In this document: positions 53,669 through 62,455 of the stretch, piece after piece
Layout: each line of letters starts with the position of its first letter
Numbering within the stretch: position 1 is the stretch's first letter
Assembly (NCBI RefSeq): GCF_001708505.1
Contig: NZ_CP015992.1
Coordinates: 3,100,001-3,164,000, forward strand
From: Pseudomonas sp. TCU-HL1
GTDB taxonomy: Bacteria; Pseudomonadota; Gammaproteobacteria; Pseudomonadales; Pseudomonadaceae
Direction: 5' to 3'
DNA: 64,000 nucleotides
Position numbers and translations under genes: made by a program
The notes under the pieces: model-generated
The model's database searches: none
Seen by the model: only the letters and a program-made list of their open reading frames with translations
What the model was told of the DNA's origin: nothing

Positions 53669-53865
53669 TTTGCCTCCTGGAAGGGGGCCATCCTCACACG
53701 CAGCACCTGGCTGATCTCCGCCATCGTGCCCAGAAGTAGGGTGCGCCATGCGCACCGAGGCGATGGTGGCGACTCCGAGTCTCTCTCACGGTGCGCGCGG
53801 CGCACCCTACATCAGCATCATCCTGCTGGTTCGGTGACTCATGACCACGTCTTCAGGACGTGGCA
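53669..53865 (-). repeat. REP-inserted hairpin-ended element, copy 5 (truncated)
   Basis: The inverted-orientation copy lacks the right-end hairpin and has lost about 11 bp (the TTTCCCAAGTT segment) near the other end. The remaining hairpin CCACGTCTTCAGGACGTGG and the GTAGGGTGCGC pair are kept. The flank AATGAATTCG is the expected REP half. It lies between the porin terminator and the second enhancer sites. Confidence 0.75.
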
Positions 53866-53893
53866 AATGAATTCGTTCCCACGAGCTTCATGC

Positions 53894-53953
53894 TTGACGC
53901 CTGTAAAGCACCCCGGGTGCCCGTCTTACACCTGTAAAGCCGGCGCTTTACAG
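53894..53953. promoter_or_regulatory. Cluster of candidate enhancer sites for the GMC/E1/E2 operon
   Basis: TTGACGCCTGTAA (53894-53906), the perfect TTACACCTGTAA (53926-53937) and an inverted half TTTACAG (53947-53953) are arranged upstream of the sigma-54 promoter. Three sites in a row fit cooperative binding of a hexameric activator. Confidence 0.6.
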
Positions 53954-54025
53954 ATGGACACTCCAGTCGTGTCTGAATTTAATAAAAACCTTAAAAAACA
54001 GTTACTTGAATCTATATCCAAGTAT

Positions 54026-54040
54026 TGGCACGCAAGCTGC
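54026..54040 (+). promoter_or_regulatory. Sigma-54 promoter of the GMC/E1/E2 operon
   Basis: TGGCACGCAAGCTGC fits the sigma-54 consensus with GG-N10-GC and the full TGGCACG block. It lies 107 bp before the first gene. Confidence 0.85.
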
Positions 54041-54146
54041 TCCAGAGCTGTCGAGGGGCCGAAAAGGCACCCGGACAAATAACAACAACGTCGGTCACAC
54101 CTGTTCCCACCTTGCAGGTGTGCCGGCAAAAGCCTGGAGCTCTGCC

Positions 54147-54653
54147 ATGCATGACTCTTCCCCCCTGAGCCGCCGGCGTTTCCTCAGCCTGTCGGGCCAG
54201 TCCGCCCTGATCCTCGGCGCCAGCGCCGTTACCAGCCAGCTCATTCCCGTCACCGCCATCGCCGACGAAGTGCTGCCCAGGCTGCCTGCCGGGCTGCTGC
54301 GGATGGGGCGCGATATCTATCCCCACGACCGTCTCGGCGATGCGCCCTACGCCAAGTCGCTGTTCGAGCTGCTCGGCAAGCAGCCGGACCTCGTCCGTGA
54401 CGGCATGAAGGCCCTGCAGGCACGCGCACGTGCCACCCACGGCCGGGCCTTCGAGGAGATTGCCAGCGAGGATGATCGAGTCGCCCTGCTGCGCGAAATC
54501 GAAACGTCACCGTTCTTTCGCGAGACCCGCAGCGCGCTGATGTTCGGCCTCTACGACAACAAGACGCTGTTCCCGCTGTTCGGCTACGAAGGCTCGTCGG
54601 TGGAGAAGGGCGGCTATATCGCGCGCGGCTTCAACGATCTCGACTGGCTCTGA
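54147..54653 (+). CDS. Tat-exported small subunit (gluconate 2-dehydrogenase subunit 3-like)
   Basis: A 168-aa protein with a twin-arginine signal: SRRRFLSLSG followed by a hydrophobic stretch to about residue 38. The mature part includes MGRDIYPHDRLGDAPYAK and the ending LFGYEGSSVEKGGYIARGF, typical of the small subunit of membrane or periplasmic GMC dehydrogenases. It is thought to carry the large subunit through the Tat system by hitch-hiking. The GMC gene follows 50 bp later. No cytochrome c subunit gene is present in the window. Confidence 0.82.
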   Translation: MHDSSPLSRRRFLSLSGQSALILGASAVTSQLIPVTAIADEVLPRLPAGLLRMGRDIYPHDRLGDAPYAKSLFELLGKQPDLVRDGMKALQARARATHGRAFEEIASEDDRVALLREIETSPFFRETRSALMFGLYDNKTLFPLFGYEGSSVEKGGYIARGFNDLDWL

Positions 54654-54703
54654 TCAGTCACCTCTTCGCGGCTCCATCCATTCCAACAATGAGGGTTAAC
54701 CCC

Positions 54704-56284
54704 ATGGCAGCGAAATTTTCCCAGGACGACAGCGATGTCGTCGTGATCATCGGCTCGGGCGCCGGCGGCGGCACCCTGGCCCATGCCTTGGCCAGGCAAG
54801 GTATCCGTAGCGTGGTGCTGGAAGCTGGCAAGCGCTACGAGATGTCCGACATCGAGAACGATGAATGGGCCATGTTCAACAAGATTTCCTGGCTCGACAA
54901 ACGCATTGCCACCGGCGGCTGGGACGTGGCGCGCAACCATCCGAACCTGCCGGCCTGGATCGTCAAGGCGGTAGGCGGCAGCTCCGTGCACTGGGCAGGC
55001 GTGGCCCTGCGTTTTCGCGATTTCGAGTTCCGCATGCGTACCGAGAACGGCGACATCAAGGGCGCCAACATGCTCGACTGGCCCATCAGTTATGAGGAGC
55101 TTGAACCCTGGTACGTCAAGGCCGAGAAGCACATGGGCGTGACCGGGCCGAGTACCGGCATGCCGTACCACCAGTGGCACAACTCTTTCAAGGTCCTGGC
55201 CTCGGGCGCCCAGCGCATCGGCTACAAGGAAATCCAGTCCGGGCCGATGGCGATCAACACGCAGCCCTATGACAGCCGGCCTGGCTGCATGCAGATCGGG
55301 TTCTGCATGCAGGGCTGCCGCATCGGCGCCAAGTGGTCGACGCTCTACACCGACATCCCCCGTGCCGAAACCACTGGGAACTGCGAGGTCCGCCCGCAAA
55401 GCATGGCGCTGCGTATCGAACACGATGCCCGCGGCCGAGTCACCGGGGTGGTCTACGCCGATGCCGAGGGTCGCCAGCAGCGGCAGAAGGCCCGGGTGGT
55501 CTGCGTGGCCGGCAACTCCATCGAGTCGCCACGCCTGCTGCTCAACTCCGAATCCTCGACGTTCAAGGATGGCCTGGCCAACTCCTCCGGTCAGGTCGGG
55601 CGCAACTACATGTGTCACACCACCGCCGGTATCTACGCGGTGCTGCCCAAGCCGGTTCACATGTACCGGGGCACGACCTGCGCCGGAATCATTTCCGACG
55701 AGTCCTACAACAACACTTCACGGGGCTTTGTCGGTGGCTACCGACTGGAAATCCTGTCCCTCGGCCTGCCCTTCATGTCCGCCTTCCTCGACCCGACACC
55801 GCAAGGCTGGGGCCGTGCGTTCGCCTCGCGGATGGAGCGCTACGACCATATGTCCGGCGTTTGGCTGTGTGGCGAAGACCTGCCCATGGAGAGCAACCGC
55901 ATCACCCTCCACGGCACTGAAAAGGACCAGTACGGCCTGCCGATTCCGGTGGTGCACAAGGACGACCACGCCTTCGACAACGCCATGCGCGATCACGGTG
56001 TGGAGCAGACCCGCAAGTGCTACGAGGCGGTCGGCGCCACCGAAGTGATCCGCCTGCCGTCCTACCCGGCCAGCCACAACATGGGCACCAACCGCATGAG
56101 CGCAAAAGCTGCCGACGGCGTGGTGAACAAGTGGGGCCAGAGCCACGACATCCCCAACCTGTTCGTCTCGGACGGCAGCCAGTTCACCACCAGCGGCGGG
56201 CAGAACCCGACCCTGACCATCGTTGCCCTGGCCTTGCGCCAGGCCGAACACATCGGCGCGCTGATCAACCAGCGCGCCCTCTGA
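54704..56284 (+). CDS. GMC-family dehydrogenase large subunit
   Basis: A 526-aa flavoprotein with the N-terminal FAD motif IIGSGAGGGTLAHALA, GGSSVHWAGVALRF, two Cys in FCMQGC, the catalytic His in SHNMGTNRM and the second His/Asn region SDGSQFTTSGGQNPTL. It belongs to the gluconate 2-dehydrogenase/sorbitol dehydrogenase-like GMC group. It has no signal peptide of its own, so export with the Tat subunit is expected. ATG 54704 has GAGGG upstream; ATG 54689 lacks a ribosome site. It probably oxidises a secondary alcohol to a ketone used by the E1/E2 complex. Confidence 0.85.
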   Translation: MAAKFSQDDSDVVVIIGSGAGGGTLAHALARQGIRSVVLEAGKRYEMSDIENDEWAMFNKISWLDKRIATGGWDVARNHPNLPAWIVKAVGGSSVHWAGVALRFRDFEFRMRTENGDIKGANMLDWPISYEELEPWYVKAEKHMGVTGPSTGMPYHQWHNSFKVLASGAQRIGYKEIQSGPMAINTQPYDSRPGCMQIGFCMQGCRIGAKWSTLYTDIPRAETTGNCEVRPQSMALRIEHDARGRVTGVVYADAEGRQQRQKARVVCVAGNSIESPRLLLNSESSTFKDGLANSSGQVGRNYMCHTTAGIYAVLPKPVHMYRGTTCAGIISDESYNNTSRGFVGGYRLEILSLGLPFMSAFLDPTPQGWGRAFASRMERYDHMSGVWLCGEDLPMESNRITLHGTEKDQYGLPIPVVHKDDHAFDNAMRDHGVEQTRKCYEAVGATEVIRLPSYPASHNMGTNRMSAKAADGVVNKWGQSHDIPNLFVSDGSQFTTSGGQNPTLTIVALALRQAEHIGALINQRAL

Positions 56285-56296
56285 GGAGCCGACCCC

Positions 56297-57286
56297 ATGA
56301 CCACACCCAGCAACGCCCAGCGCCTCTGGATGCTCGAGCAGATGCTCGTCAGCCGTTACCTGGAGGAGTCCATCGAACGCATCTACATGGAAGGCAAGAC
56401 GCCGGTATTCAACATGGCCAATGGGCCCATTCCCGGCGAGATGCACCTGTCCAACGGCCAGGAGCCTTGTGCCGTCGGCGTGTGCGCGCACCTCACGGCG
56501 GAAGACATCGTCACCGCCACTCACCGCCCGCACCACATTGCCGTGGCCAAGGGCGTAGACCTGGAGGAAATGGTCGCCGAGATCTTCGGCAAGAAGACCG
56601 GGCTGTCCGGCGGCCGTGGCGGCCACATGCACCTGTTCGACGAGCGGGTGAACTTCTCCTGCTCCGGCATCATCGCCCAGGGCATGGGCCCTGCGGTGGG
56701 CGCCGCGTTGTCGCGCCAGCTACAGGGCAAGTCCGGCGTCGCCGTGGCCTACCTCGGTGAAGGCGCGGCGAACCAGGGCGCCTTCCACGAGACCCTGAAT
56801 CTGGCGGCGCTGTGGAAGCTGCCGGTGGTGTTCGTGATCGAGGACAACGCCTGGGGCATCTCGGTGGCCAAGGCCGCTTCGACGGCCATCGAACGCAACT
56901 ACCTGCGCGCTGCCGCCTATGGCATGCCCGGCGTGTTCGTCCCGGGTAACGACGCCGACGCCATCTTCGCCGCCGCCGGTGAAGCCATTGCCCGCGCTCG
57001 CGCAGGCGAAGGGCCGAGCCTGATCGAGATTGAAACCCACCGCCTGGCCGGCCACTTCATGGGGGACGGCGAAACCTACCGCCCGGCGGGCGAGAAGGAA
57101 GCCCTGCTGGCGAAAGACCCGATTCCTACCTACCGCCAGCGCCTGCTGGAACTGGGCGTGGCCGATGAGGTGACCCTGGCCGGCCTCGATGAGCGCGCCC
57201 GTGGCCGTGTCGACGCCGCCGTGCAGTTCGCCCGCGACAGTGCCTACCCGGCGCCCGAAGAGGCGCTCGACTTCGTCTTCGTCTGA
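56297..57286 (+). CDS. acoA: Thiamine-diphosphate E1 alpha subunit (AcoA-like)
   Basis: A 329-aa E1 alpha subunit of a 2-oxo acid dehydrogenase-type complex. The ThDP motif GEGAANQGAFHETLNLAALW (GDG-NN type) is followed by VVFVIEDNAWGIS, and the phospho-loop region has HMHLFDERVNFSCSGIIAQG. It resembles acetoin:DCPIP oxidoreductase AcoA. The substrate could be acetoin, a related hydroxyketone, or a 2-oxo acid. It follows the GMC gene by 12 bp. Confidence 0.85.
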   Translation: MTTPSNAQRLWMLEQMLVSRYLEESIERIYMEGKTPVFNMANGPIPGEMHLSNGQEPCAVGVCAHLTAEDIVTATHRPHHIAVAKGVDLEEMVAEIFGKKTGLSGGRGGHMHLFDERVNFSCSGIIAQGMGPAVGAALSRQLQGKSGVAVAYLGEGAANQGAFHETLNLAALWKLPVVFVIEDNAWGISVAKAASTAIERNYLRAAAYGMPGVFVPGNDADAIFAAAGEAIARARAGEGPSLIEIETHRLAGHFMGDGETYRPAGEKEALLAKDPIPTYRQRLLELGVADEVTLAGLDERARGRVDAAVQFARDSAYPAPEEALDFVFV

Positions 57287-57301
57287 ACAGGAATCGCAGT
57301 G

Positions 57302-58327
<1,026 letters not shown>

Positions 58328-58331
58328 CACC

Positions 58332-58565
58332 ATGTCCAACGCTATCCTGATTCCCGCCGACCTCTGGGAAGGCGACGCCGAAGCCGTCATCACGTCCTGG
58401 CTGGTGAGTGATGGTGCCGAGGTTGGCCAGGGCGACCTGGTGGCAGAAATCATGTCCGAAAAGGCCCAGTTCGAGATCGAGGCACCTGCTTCCGGCGTGC
58501 TGAAAATCCTCGAGGAAGAAGATGCGGTGGTTGCCAAGGGCGCGACCATCGGGCGGGTGGAGTGA
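58332..58565 (+). CDS. Stand-alone lipoyl-domain protein (detached E2 N-terminus)
   Basis: A 77-aa protein that is only a lipoyl domain: IPADLWEGDAEAVITSWLV, then the lipoylation motif IMSEKAQFEIEAP (Lys in EKA) and GVLKILEEEDAVV. In normal E2 chains this domain is fused to the catalytic domain. Here it has its own start with no linker, and the catalytic domain begins 3 bp after its stop. The frames differ from each other, so this is a genuine split and not a single stop-codon mutation alone. Confidence 0.88.
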   Translation: MSNAILIPADLWEGDAEAVITSWLVSDGAEVGQGDLVAEIMSEKAQFEIEAPASGVLKILEEEDAVVAKGATIGRVE

Positions 58566-58568
58566 GCC

Positions 58569-59273
58569 ATGGGGCACATGCAGAACCCCGCTGCCGGTAC
58601 CGGCAGCAGCGTGCCCCTGAAAGGCATGCGCAAGATGATCGCCGCGAAGATGAGCGAAAGCCTGCAGACGGCGGCGCAACTCACCCACCATGCGGAATGC
58701 GAGCTTGGCGCCCTGCAGGCGAAACGGGTGCAACTGAAGGCTGCGGGTAGCCAGGTGTCCCTTCAGGACCTGTTGCTCCTGGAAATCGTGCGGACGCTGA
58801 AGAACCACCCGGGGCTCAATGCAACCCTGGAAGACAACCAGATCACGCGGCATGGCCCGGTGCACCTGGGTCTGGCGATCCCGCTGCCGGACGATCTGCT
58901 GGTGGCGCCCGCACTGTTCGATGCCGACCAGCTCGACGGGGAGGGCCTGGCGCTGGCACGCCGGGCCCTGGTGGACAAGGCACTTGCCGGGAAGCTCTCG
59001 GTCAAGGAGCTTACCGGTGCCACGGTGACCGTGACCAACCTGGGGCTGTCACGGGTGCGTTTCTTCACGCCCATCCTCAATGTCCCTCAGGTGGCCATCA
59101 TCGGGCTGGGAGGTGTCCAGCGTCGCCTTCAGCGAGACATCGATGGATCGTTGGTGGAACGCGATTTCATGGGCCTTTCACTGACCTTCGATCACCGCGC
59201 GGTGAACGGTGCCCCGGCCGCGGATTTCCTCAACGATCTGTGCCGGCGCATCGAAGGAGTCGAGCCGTCATGA
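58569..59273 (+). CDS. Catalytic domain of a dihydrolipoamide acyltransferase (split E2)
   Basis: A 234-aa protein with the E2 catalytic fold (MIAAKMSESLQTAAQLTHHA, LGLAIPLPDDLLVAPALFDA, TVTVTNLGLSRVRFFTPIL). The active-site motif is FDHRAVNGAPAADF, with Asn in place of the usual Asp of HxxxDG. No lipoyl domain is present. A peripheral subunit-binding domain is not recognisable in the first 25 residues. It is the second half of the split E2 and overlaps the lipoate ligase gene by 4 nt. Confidence 0.87.
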   Translation: MGHMQNPAAGTGSSVPLKGMRKMIAAKMSESLQTAAQLTHHAECELGALQAKRVQLKAAGSQVSLQDLLLLEIVRTLKNHPGLNATLEDNQITRHGPVHLGLAIPLPDDLLVAPALFDADQLDGEGLALARRALVDKALAGKLSVKELTGATVTVTNLGLSRVRFFTPILNVPQVAIIGLGGVQRRLQRDIDGSLVERDFMGLSLTFDHRAVNGAPAADFLNDLCRRIEGVEPS

Positions 59274-60004
59274 GCCGAATCTGGCGCGTCAGTGTCGAGG
59301 CTGGACTGGAGGCTGAGCGGCAGTTGCTCGACCGTATGCACGCCGGAGAGGAAGAGTGGGGGTTGCTGCTATGGCGGCCCTCGGACTCGGCCCTGGTGAT
59401 GCCACGCAGGCTGAGCCGGCTTCTGGGGTTCATGGCGGCAGACATCGAATGTGCAGCCTTGGGCTGGCCGATTGCACTGCGCGACACCGGTGGCGAGCCG
59501 GTGCCGCAGTCGCCGGCGGTACTCAATGTGGCCTTGGCCTATGTCGTGCCACCGGAGGAGGATGAACAGGCAAGGATAGAAACGGCCTATTCGCGTCTCT
59601 GCGAGCCCATCTGCCAATGGTTGCGCGGCATGGGGCTGCTGCCGGGTCTCGGCGAGGTTCCTGGAGCCTTCTGTGACGGCCGCTTCAACATCACCCTGGG
59701 CCGTCGCAAGCTGGTGGGAACGGCCCAGCGCTGGCGCCGCCGCACAGCGGATAACCGCCTGGTGGTCCTGGTTCATGGGGCGATCCTGCTTGAGGATCAG
59801 CGCGAGTCCATGGTCGAGGTGGTCAACTGTTTCTACCAACGTTGCGGTCTGGAGCAACGCTGCCGGGCTACCAGCCATGTGGCTCTGGAGGAGTGGTTGA
59901 CCCCGGCATGGGATATGACGGAAAGCCTAGCGAACGGGTTCGAGGTTCCCTGGGAGGCCTGGTCGCCCGGAACGGTATCGGGCGTTCGGCCAGGCCTGTC
60001 ATGA
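59270..60004 (+). CDS. Lipoate-protein ligase-like protein
   Basis: A 244-aa member of the biotin/lipoate ligase family. It has LLLWRPSDSALVMPRRLSRL, GWPIALRDTGGEPVPQSPAV (lipoate-binding RRxGGGxxxH position altered to RDTGGEPVPQ), and GRFNITLGRRKLVGTAQRWR with the Lys of the family. The ATG overlaps the E2 stop (ATGA). It probably attaches lipoate or octanoate to the stand-alone lipoyl domain. The altered motif leaves its exact donor open. Confidence 0.8.
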   Translation: MSRIWRVSVEAGLEAERQLLDRMHAGEEEWGLLLWRPSDSALVMPRRLSRLLGFMAADIECAALGWPIALRDTGGEPVPQSPAVLNVALAYVVPPEEDEQARIETAYSRLCEPICQWLRGMGLLPGLGEVPGAFCDGRFNITLGRRKLVGTAQRWRRRTADNRLVVLVHGAILLEDQRESMVEVVNCFYQRCGLEQRCRATSHVALEEWLTPAWDMTESLANGFEVPWEAWSPGTVSGVRPGLS

Positions 60005-60065
60005 CAGCGCAGGCCGCATCTGGGGAACCGAACATCCCGGTAGCCTGGTTAGAGGAGCTCAGGCC

Positions 60066-60317
60066 ATGCCAATTCCTCGACTGCCTGCGTGGGTAGCGGC
60101 GAATTTCCTGGCGGTTTCGGTGGGAGCAGCCTGGGCCACAGAGCAAGGCGAACAGCGCCGTGCCGCGCGGGAGGTCCGGCAGGAAACCCGCCAGGATGCT
60201 CGCCAGACCAAGCAGGAGTGCCGCGCTGCCGACCTGCAAACCAATCCCCGATGCCGACAGGACAAGCGCCAGACCAAGCAGCAAGGGCGGGAGCGAGCCC
60301 GCGATATCAAGTATTGA
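60066..60317 (+). CDS. Small exported Arg/Gln-rich protein
   Basis: An 83-aa protein with a signal peptide (MPIPRLPAWVAANFLAVSVG, cleaved near AWA) and a very hydrophilic mature part rich in Arg, Gln and Lys, built on repeated Q-(E/D)-x-R-Q steps, with two cysteines. It is unrecognised; similar short exported proteins are common in pseudomonads. ATG 60066 is preceded by GGAG. It is separate from the E2 operon in frame and may have its own promoter. Confidence 0.5.
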   Translation: MPIPRLPAWVAANFLAVSVGAAWATEQGEQRRAAREVRQETRQDARQTKQECRAADLQTNPRCRQDKRQTKQQGRERARDIKY

Positions 60318-60326
60318 GTGCCCTCC

Positions 60327-60406
60327 GTAGGGTGCGCCATGCGCACCGACCAGCACGCGGTGCACGTGTGGGAGCGAATTTATTCGCGAATGAATTCGCT
60401 CCCACA
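60327..60406. repeat. GTAGGGTGCGC half-palindrome followed by REP pair
   Basis: GTAGGGTGCGCCATGCGCAC at 60327 is followed by an inverted REP pair (TGTGGGAGCGAATTTATTCG, then CGAATGAATTCGCTCCCACA, 60367-60406). The last REP also encodes the C-terminus of the LysR gene on the minus strand. Confidence 0.75.
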
Positions 60407-61267
60407 GGGTTGGTGAAGCAGGGTCTGTAGCAGCCAGTCGCAGAAGCTGCGAGTGAGCGGGTCGCCCTCGCTGTCGCGGTGTACCAGCCAACTCCACTTT
60501 GGTCCGCGTACCGTCTGCTCCGCCAGCGGCACTAGCAGGTTCCGCTCCCGTGCGCGGCCGGCCAGCAGTTGGCTGACCAGGGCTATCCCCAGCCCCTGGC
60601 TGGCGGCATCCAGCAGCAGGCCGGGATCGGAGAAGTTCAGCCCCTGGCTTTGCTGGCCGACCTCGGCACCGCCCTGTACCTGCCAGTGGCTCCAGTCCAT
60701 TTCGCGCTCGCCATGCAGGGTGGTCCGTGCGTCGGCTGCGGTTTCCAGCAGGTCGGGATGGCAGGCCGGGTAGAGGCGATCTTCCAGTAACACACGAAAG
60801 CTGCACTCGGCCTGGGCGCTGAGGTCGTCACGCACGGCGATGTCGATGGTCTGGGTGGCCATGTCCGGTGTCTCGTCGGTGGTCAGTAGCCAGAGGTCGA
60901 CCTGCGGATGGCGCCTGTGGAAGTCCGCCAGGTGGGGCACCAGCCAGTGACGAGCGAAGGCTGGCGTGGTGTTGACCACCAGTTGATTGGGCTTGCGGTA
61001 CTGCTCCAGGCGGCGGATGCCAACGGCCAGTTGCTGCAGCAGCGATTGGGTGGTGCTCAACAGGTCGTAGCCGGCGTCGGTCAGCGCCACGCTGCGGCCG
61101 CTGCGGAAGAACAGCGGCTGTTCGAGGAAGCTTTCCAGGCTGCGAATCTGCTGGCTGATGGCCGACTGGGTGAGGTGCAGCTCTTCGGCTGCCTTGTGGA
61201 AGCTGCCCAGGCGAGCGGCGGCTTCGAAGCCGCGCAGGGCATTCAGCGGTGGCCAGTGTTTCAGCAT
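60380..61267 (-). CDS. LysR-family regulator (GcvA-like) divergent from aguA
   Basis: A 295-aa LysR regulator of the GcvA type: LNALRGFEAAARLGSFHKAA, LHLTQSAISQQIRSLE, and the effector domain. ATG 61267 was chosen; 61273 is a TTG. The last residues HQPCGSEFIRE and the stop are encoded by a REP repeat, so the C-terminus was modified by repeat insertion. It is divergent from aguA and likely regulates agmatine or polyamine catabolism. Confidence 0.83.
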   Translation of the reverse strand: MLKHWPPLNALRGFEAAARLGSFHKAAEELHLTQSAISQQIRSLESFLEQPLFFRSGRSVALTDAGYDLLSTTQSLLQQLAVGIRRLEQYRKPNQLVVNTTPAFARHWLVPHLADFHRRHPQVDLWLLTTDETPDMATQTIDIAVRDDLSAQAECSFRVLLEDRLYPACHPDLLETAADARTTLHGEREMDWSHWQVQGGAEVGQQSQGLNFSDPGLLLDAASQGLGIALVSQLLAGRARERNLLVPLAEQTVRGPKWSWLVHRDSEGDPLTRSFCDWLLQTLLHQPCGSEFIRE

Positions 61268-61401
61268 GATCAATAAGCCTAGCTAATCAATAATCGGCAA
61301 AATCTATCGTTTGTTCGCCCGTTTTTACAGGCCTAGCATGCAAGTCATTACCGCAGTCGCGGTTTTTCAGTGATAACAAAATCTTAACTGAAGGCGCTTG
61401 T

Positions 61402-62451
61402 ATGCAATTCAACGATTCGCAGAACGGCTGGGTCATGCCCGCCGAATGGGTACCGCACGCGGCCACCTGGATGGCCTTTCCCCATAACCAGGCGCTGTGG
61501 GAAAACGGCTGGGGGGTAACCCTGGCCGATGTGCAGGTCGATTTCGCCCGGGTGGCCAACGCCATCGCACGCTTCGAGCCGGTGAAAATGGTGGTCGACC
61601 CCACCGCTGTGGCGCGAGCCCGCGAACTCTGCGGACCGAACATCGAACTGGTCGAGATGGCGATCAACGACAGCTGGTGCCGCGATTCCGGCCCGAGCTT
61701 CGTCTGCCATCCACGCCTGGGCACGGCCGGCGTCAACTGGCGCTTCAACGCCTGGGGTGGCAAGTCTGTCTTTGACCTGGACGAGAGCCTGGCACGGCGC
61801 ATTCTCAACGGCCTCGGCCTGGAGTGCTTCGATACCCCGCTGGTCAACGAGGGCGGCGCCATCCATGTGGACGGGCAGGGCACGCTGATCACCACCGAGT
61901 CGGTGCTGCTCAACAGCAACCGCAACCCCGGCATGAGCAAGGCGGAGATGGAAGCGATCTTTTCCCGCTTGCTGGGCGTGAAGAAGACCATCTGGCTGCC
62001 GGGCGATCCCGACTACGTCACCGGTGACATGACCGACGGCCACGTGGATGGCGTGTGCGCCTTCGCCCGCCCCGGCGCGCTGCTGGTGGATGCGACCCGC
62101 GATCAGTCGTCGGTGTACGCCGAAGTCGTACGCGAGAACCGCCGCGCACTGGAACTCTCCACCGATGCGCAGGGGCGCCGTTTCGAAATGCTCGAACTCT
62201 ATGAGGCCAGTGAAGCGGTGGACACCGAGGCCGAGGTGTTCTGCGCGTCCTATACCAACTTCTATATCGCCAACGGCGCGATCATCATGCCGGCCTACGG
62301 TATTCCCGCCGACTTTGAGGCGGCAGCGACCCTGCGCCTGGCGTTCCCGGGGCGCGAAATCGTGCCGGTGCAGATCAACCAGCTGGCCCATGGCGGCGGC
62401 GGTGTGCATTGCATCACTCAGCAACAGCCGGCCTGGCCGCTGAAGGGGTGA
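61402..62451 (+). CDS. aguA: Agmatine deiminase
   Basis: A 349-aa peptidyl-arginine-deiminase-family enzyme that converts agmatine to N-carbamoylputrescine and ammonia. The pentein-fold landmarks are MPAEWVPHAATWMAFPHN, INDSWCRDSGPSF (substrate Asp), GDMTDGHVDG (catalytic His), and the catalytic Cys in HGGGGVHCITQQQP. It is translationally close to aguB (4 bp). The first half of the agmatine-to-putrescine route. Confidence 0.94.
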   Translation: MQFNDSQNGWVMPAEWVPHAATWMAFPHNQALWENGWGVTLADVQVDFARVANAIARFEPVKMVVDPTAVARARELCGPNIELVEMAINDSWCRDSGPSFVCHPRLGTAGVNWRFNAWGGKSVFDLDESLARRILNGLGLECFDTPLVNEGGAIHVDGQGTLITTESVLLNSNRNPGMSKAEMEAIFSRLLGVKKTIWLPGDPDYVTGDMTDGHVDGVCAFARPGALLVDATRDQSSVYAEVVRENRRALELSTDAQGRRFEMLELYEASEAVDTEAEVFCASYTNFYIANGAIIMPAYGIPADFEAAATLRLAFPGREIVPVQINQLAHGGGGVHCITQQQPAWPLKG

Positions 62452-62455
62452 TGAC

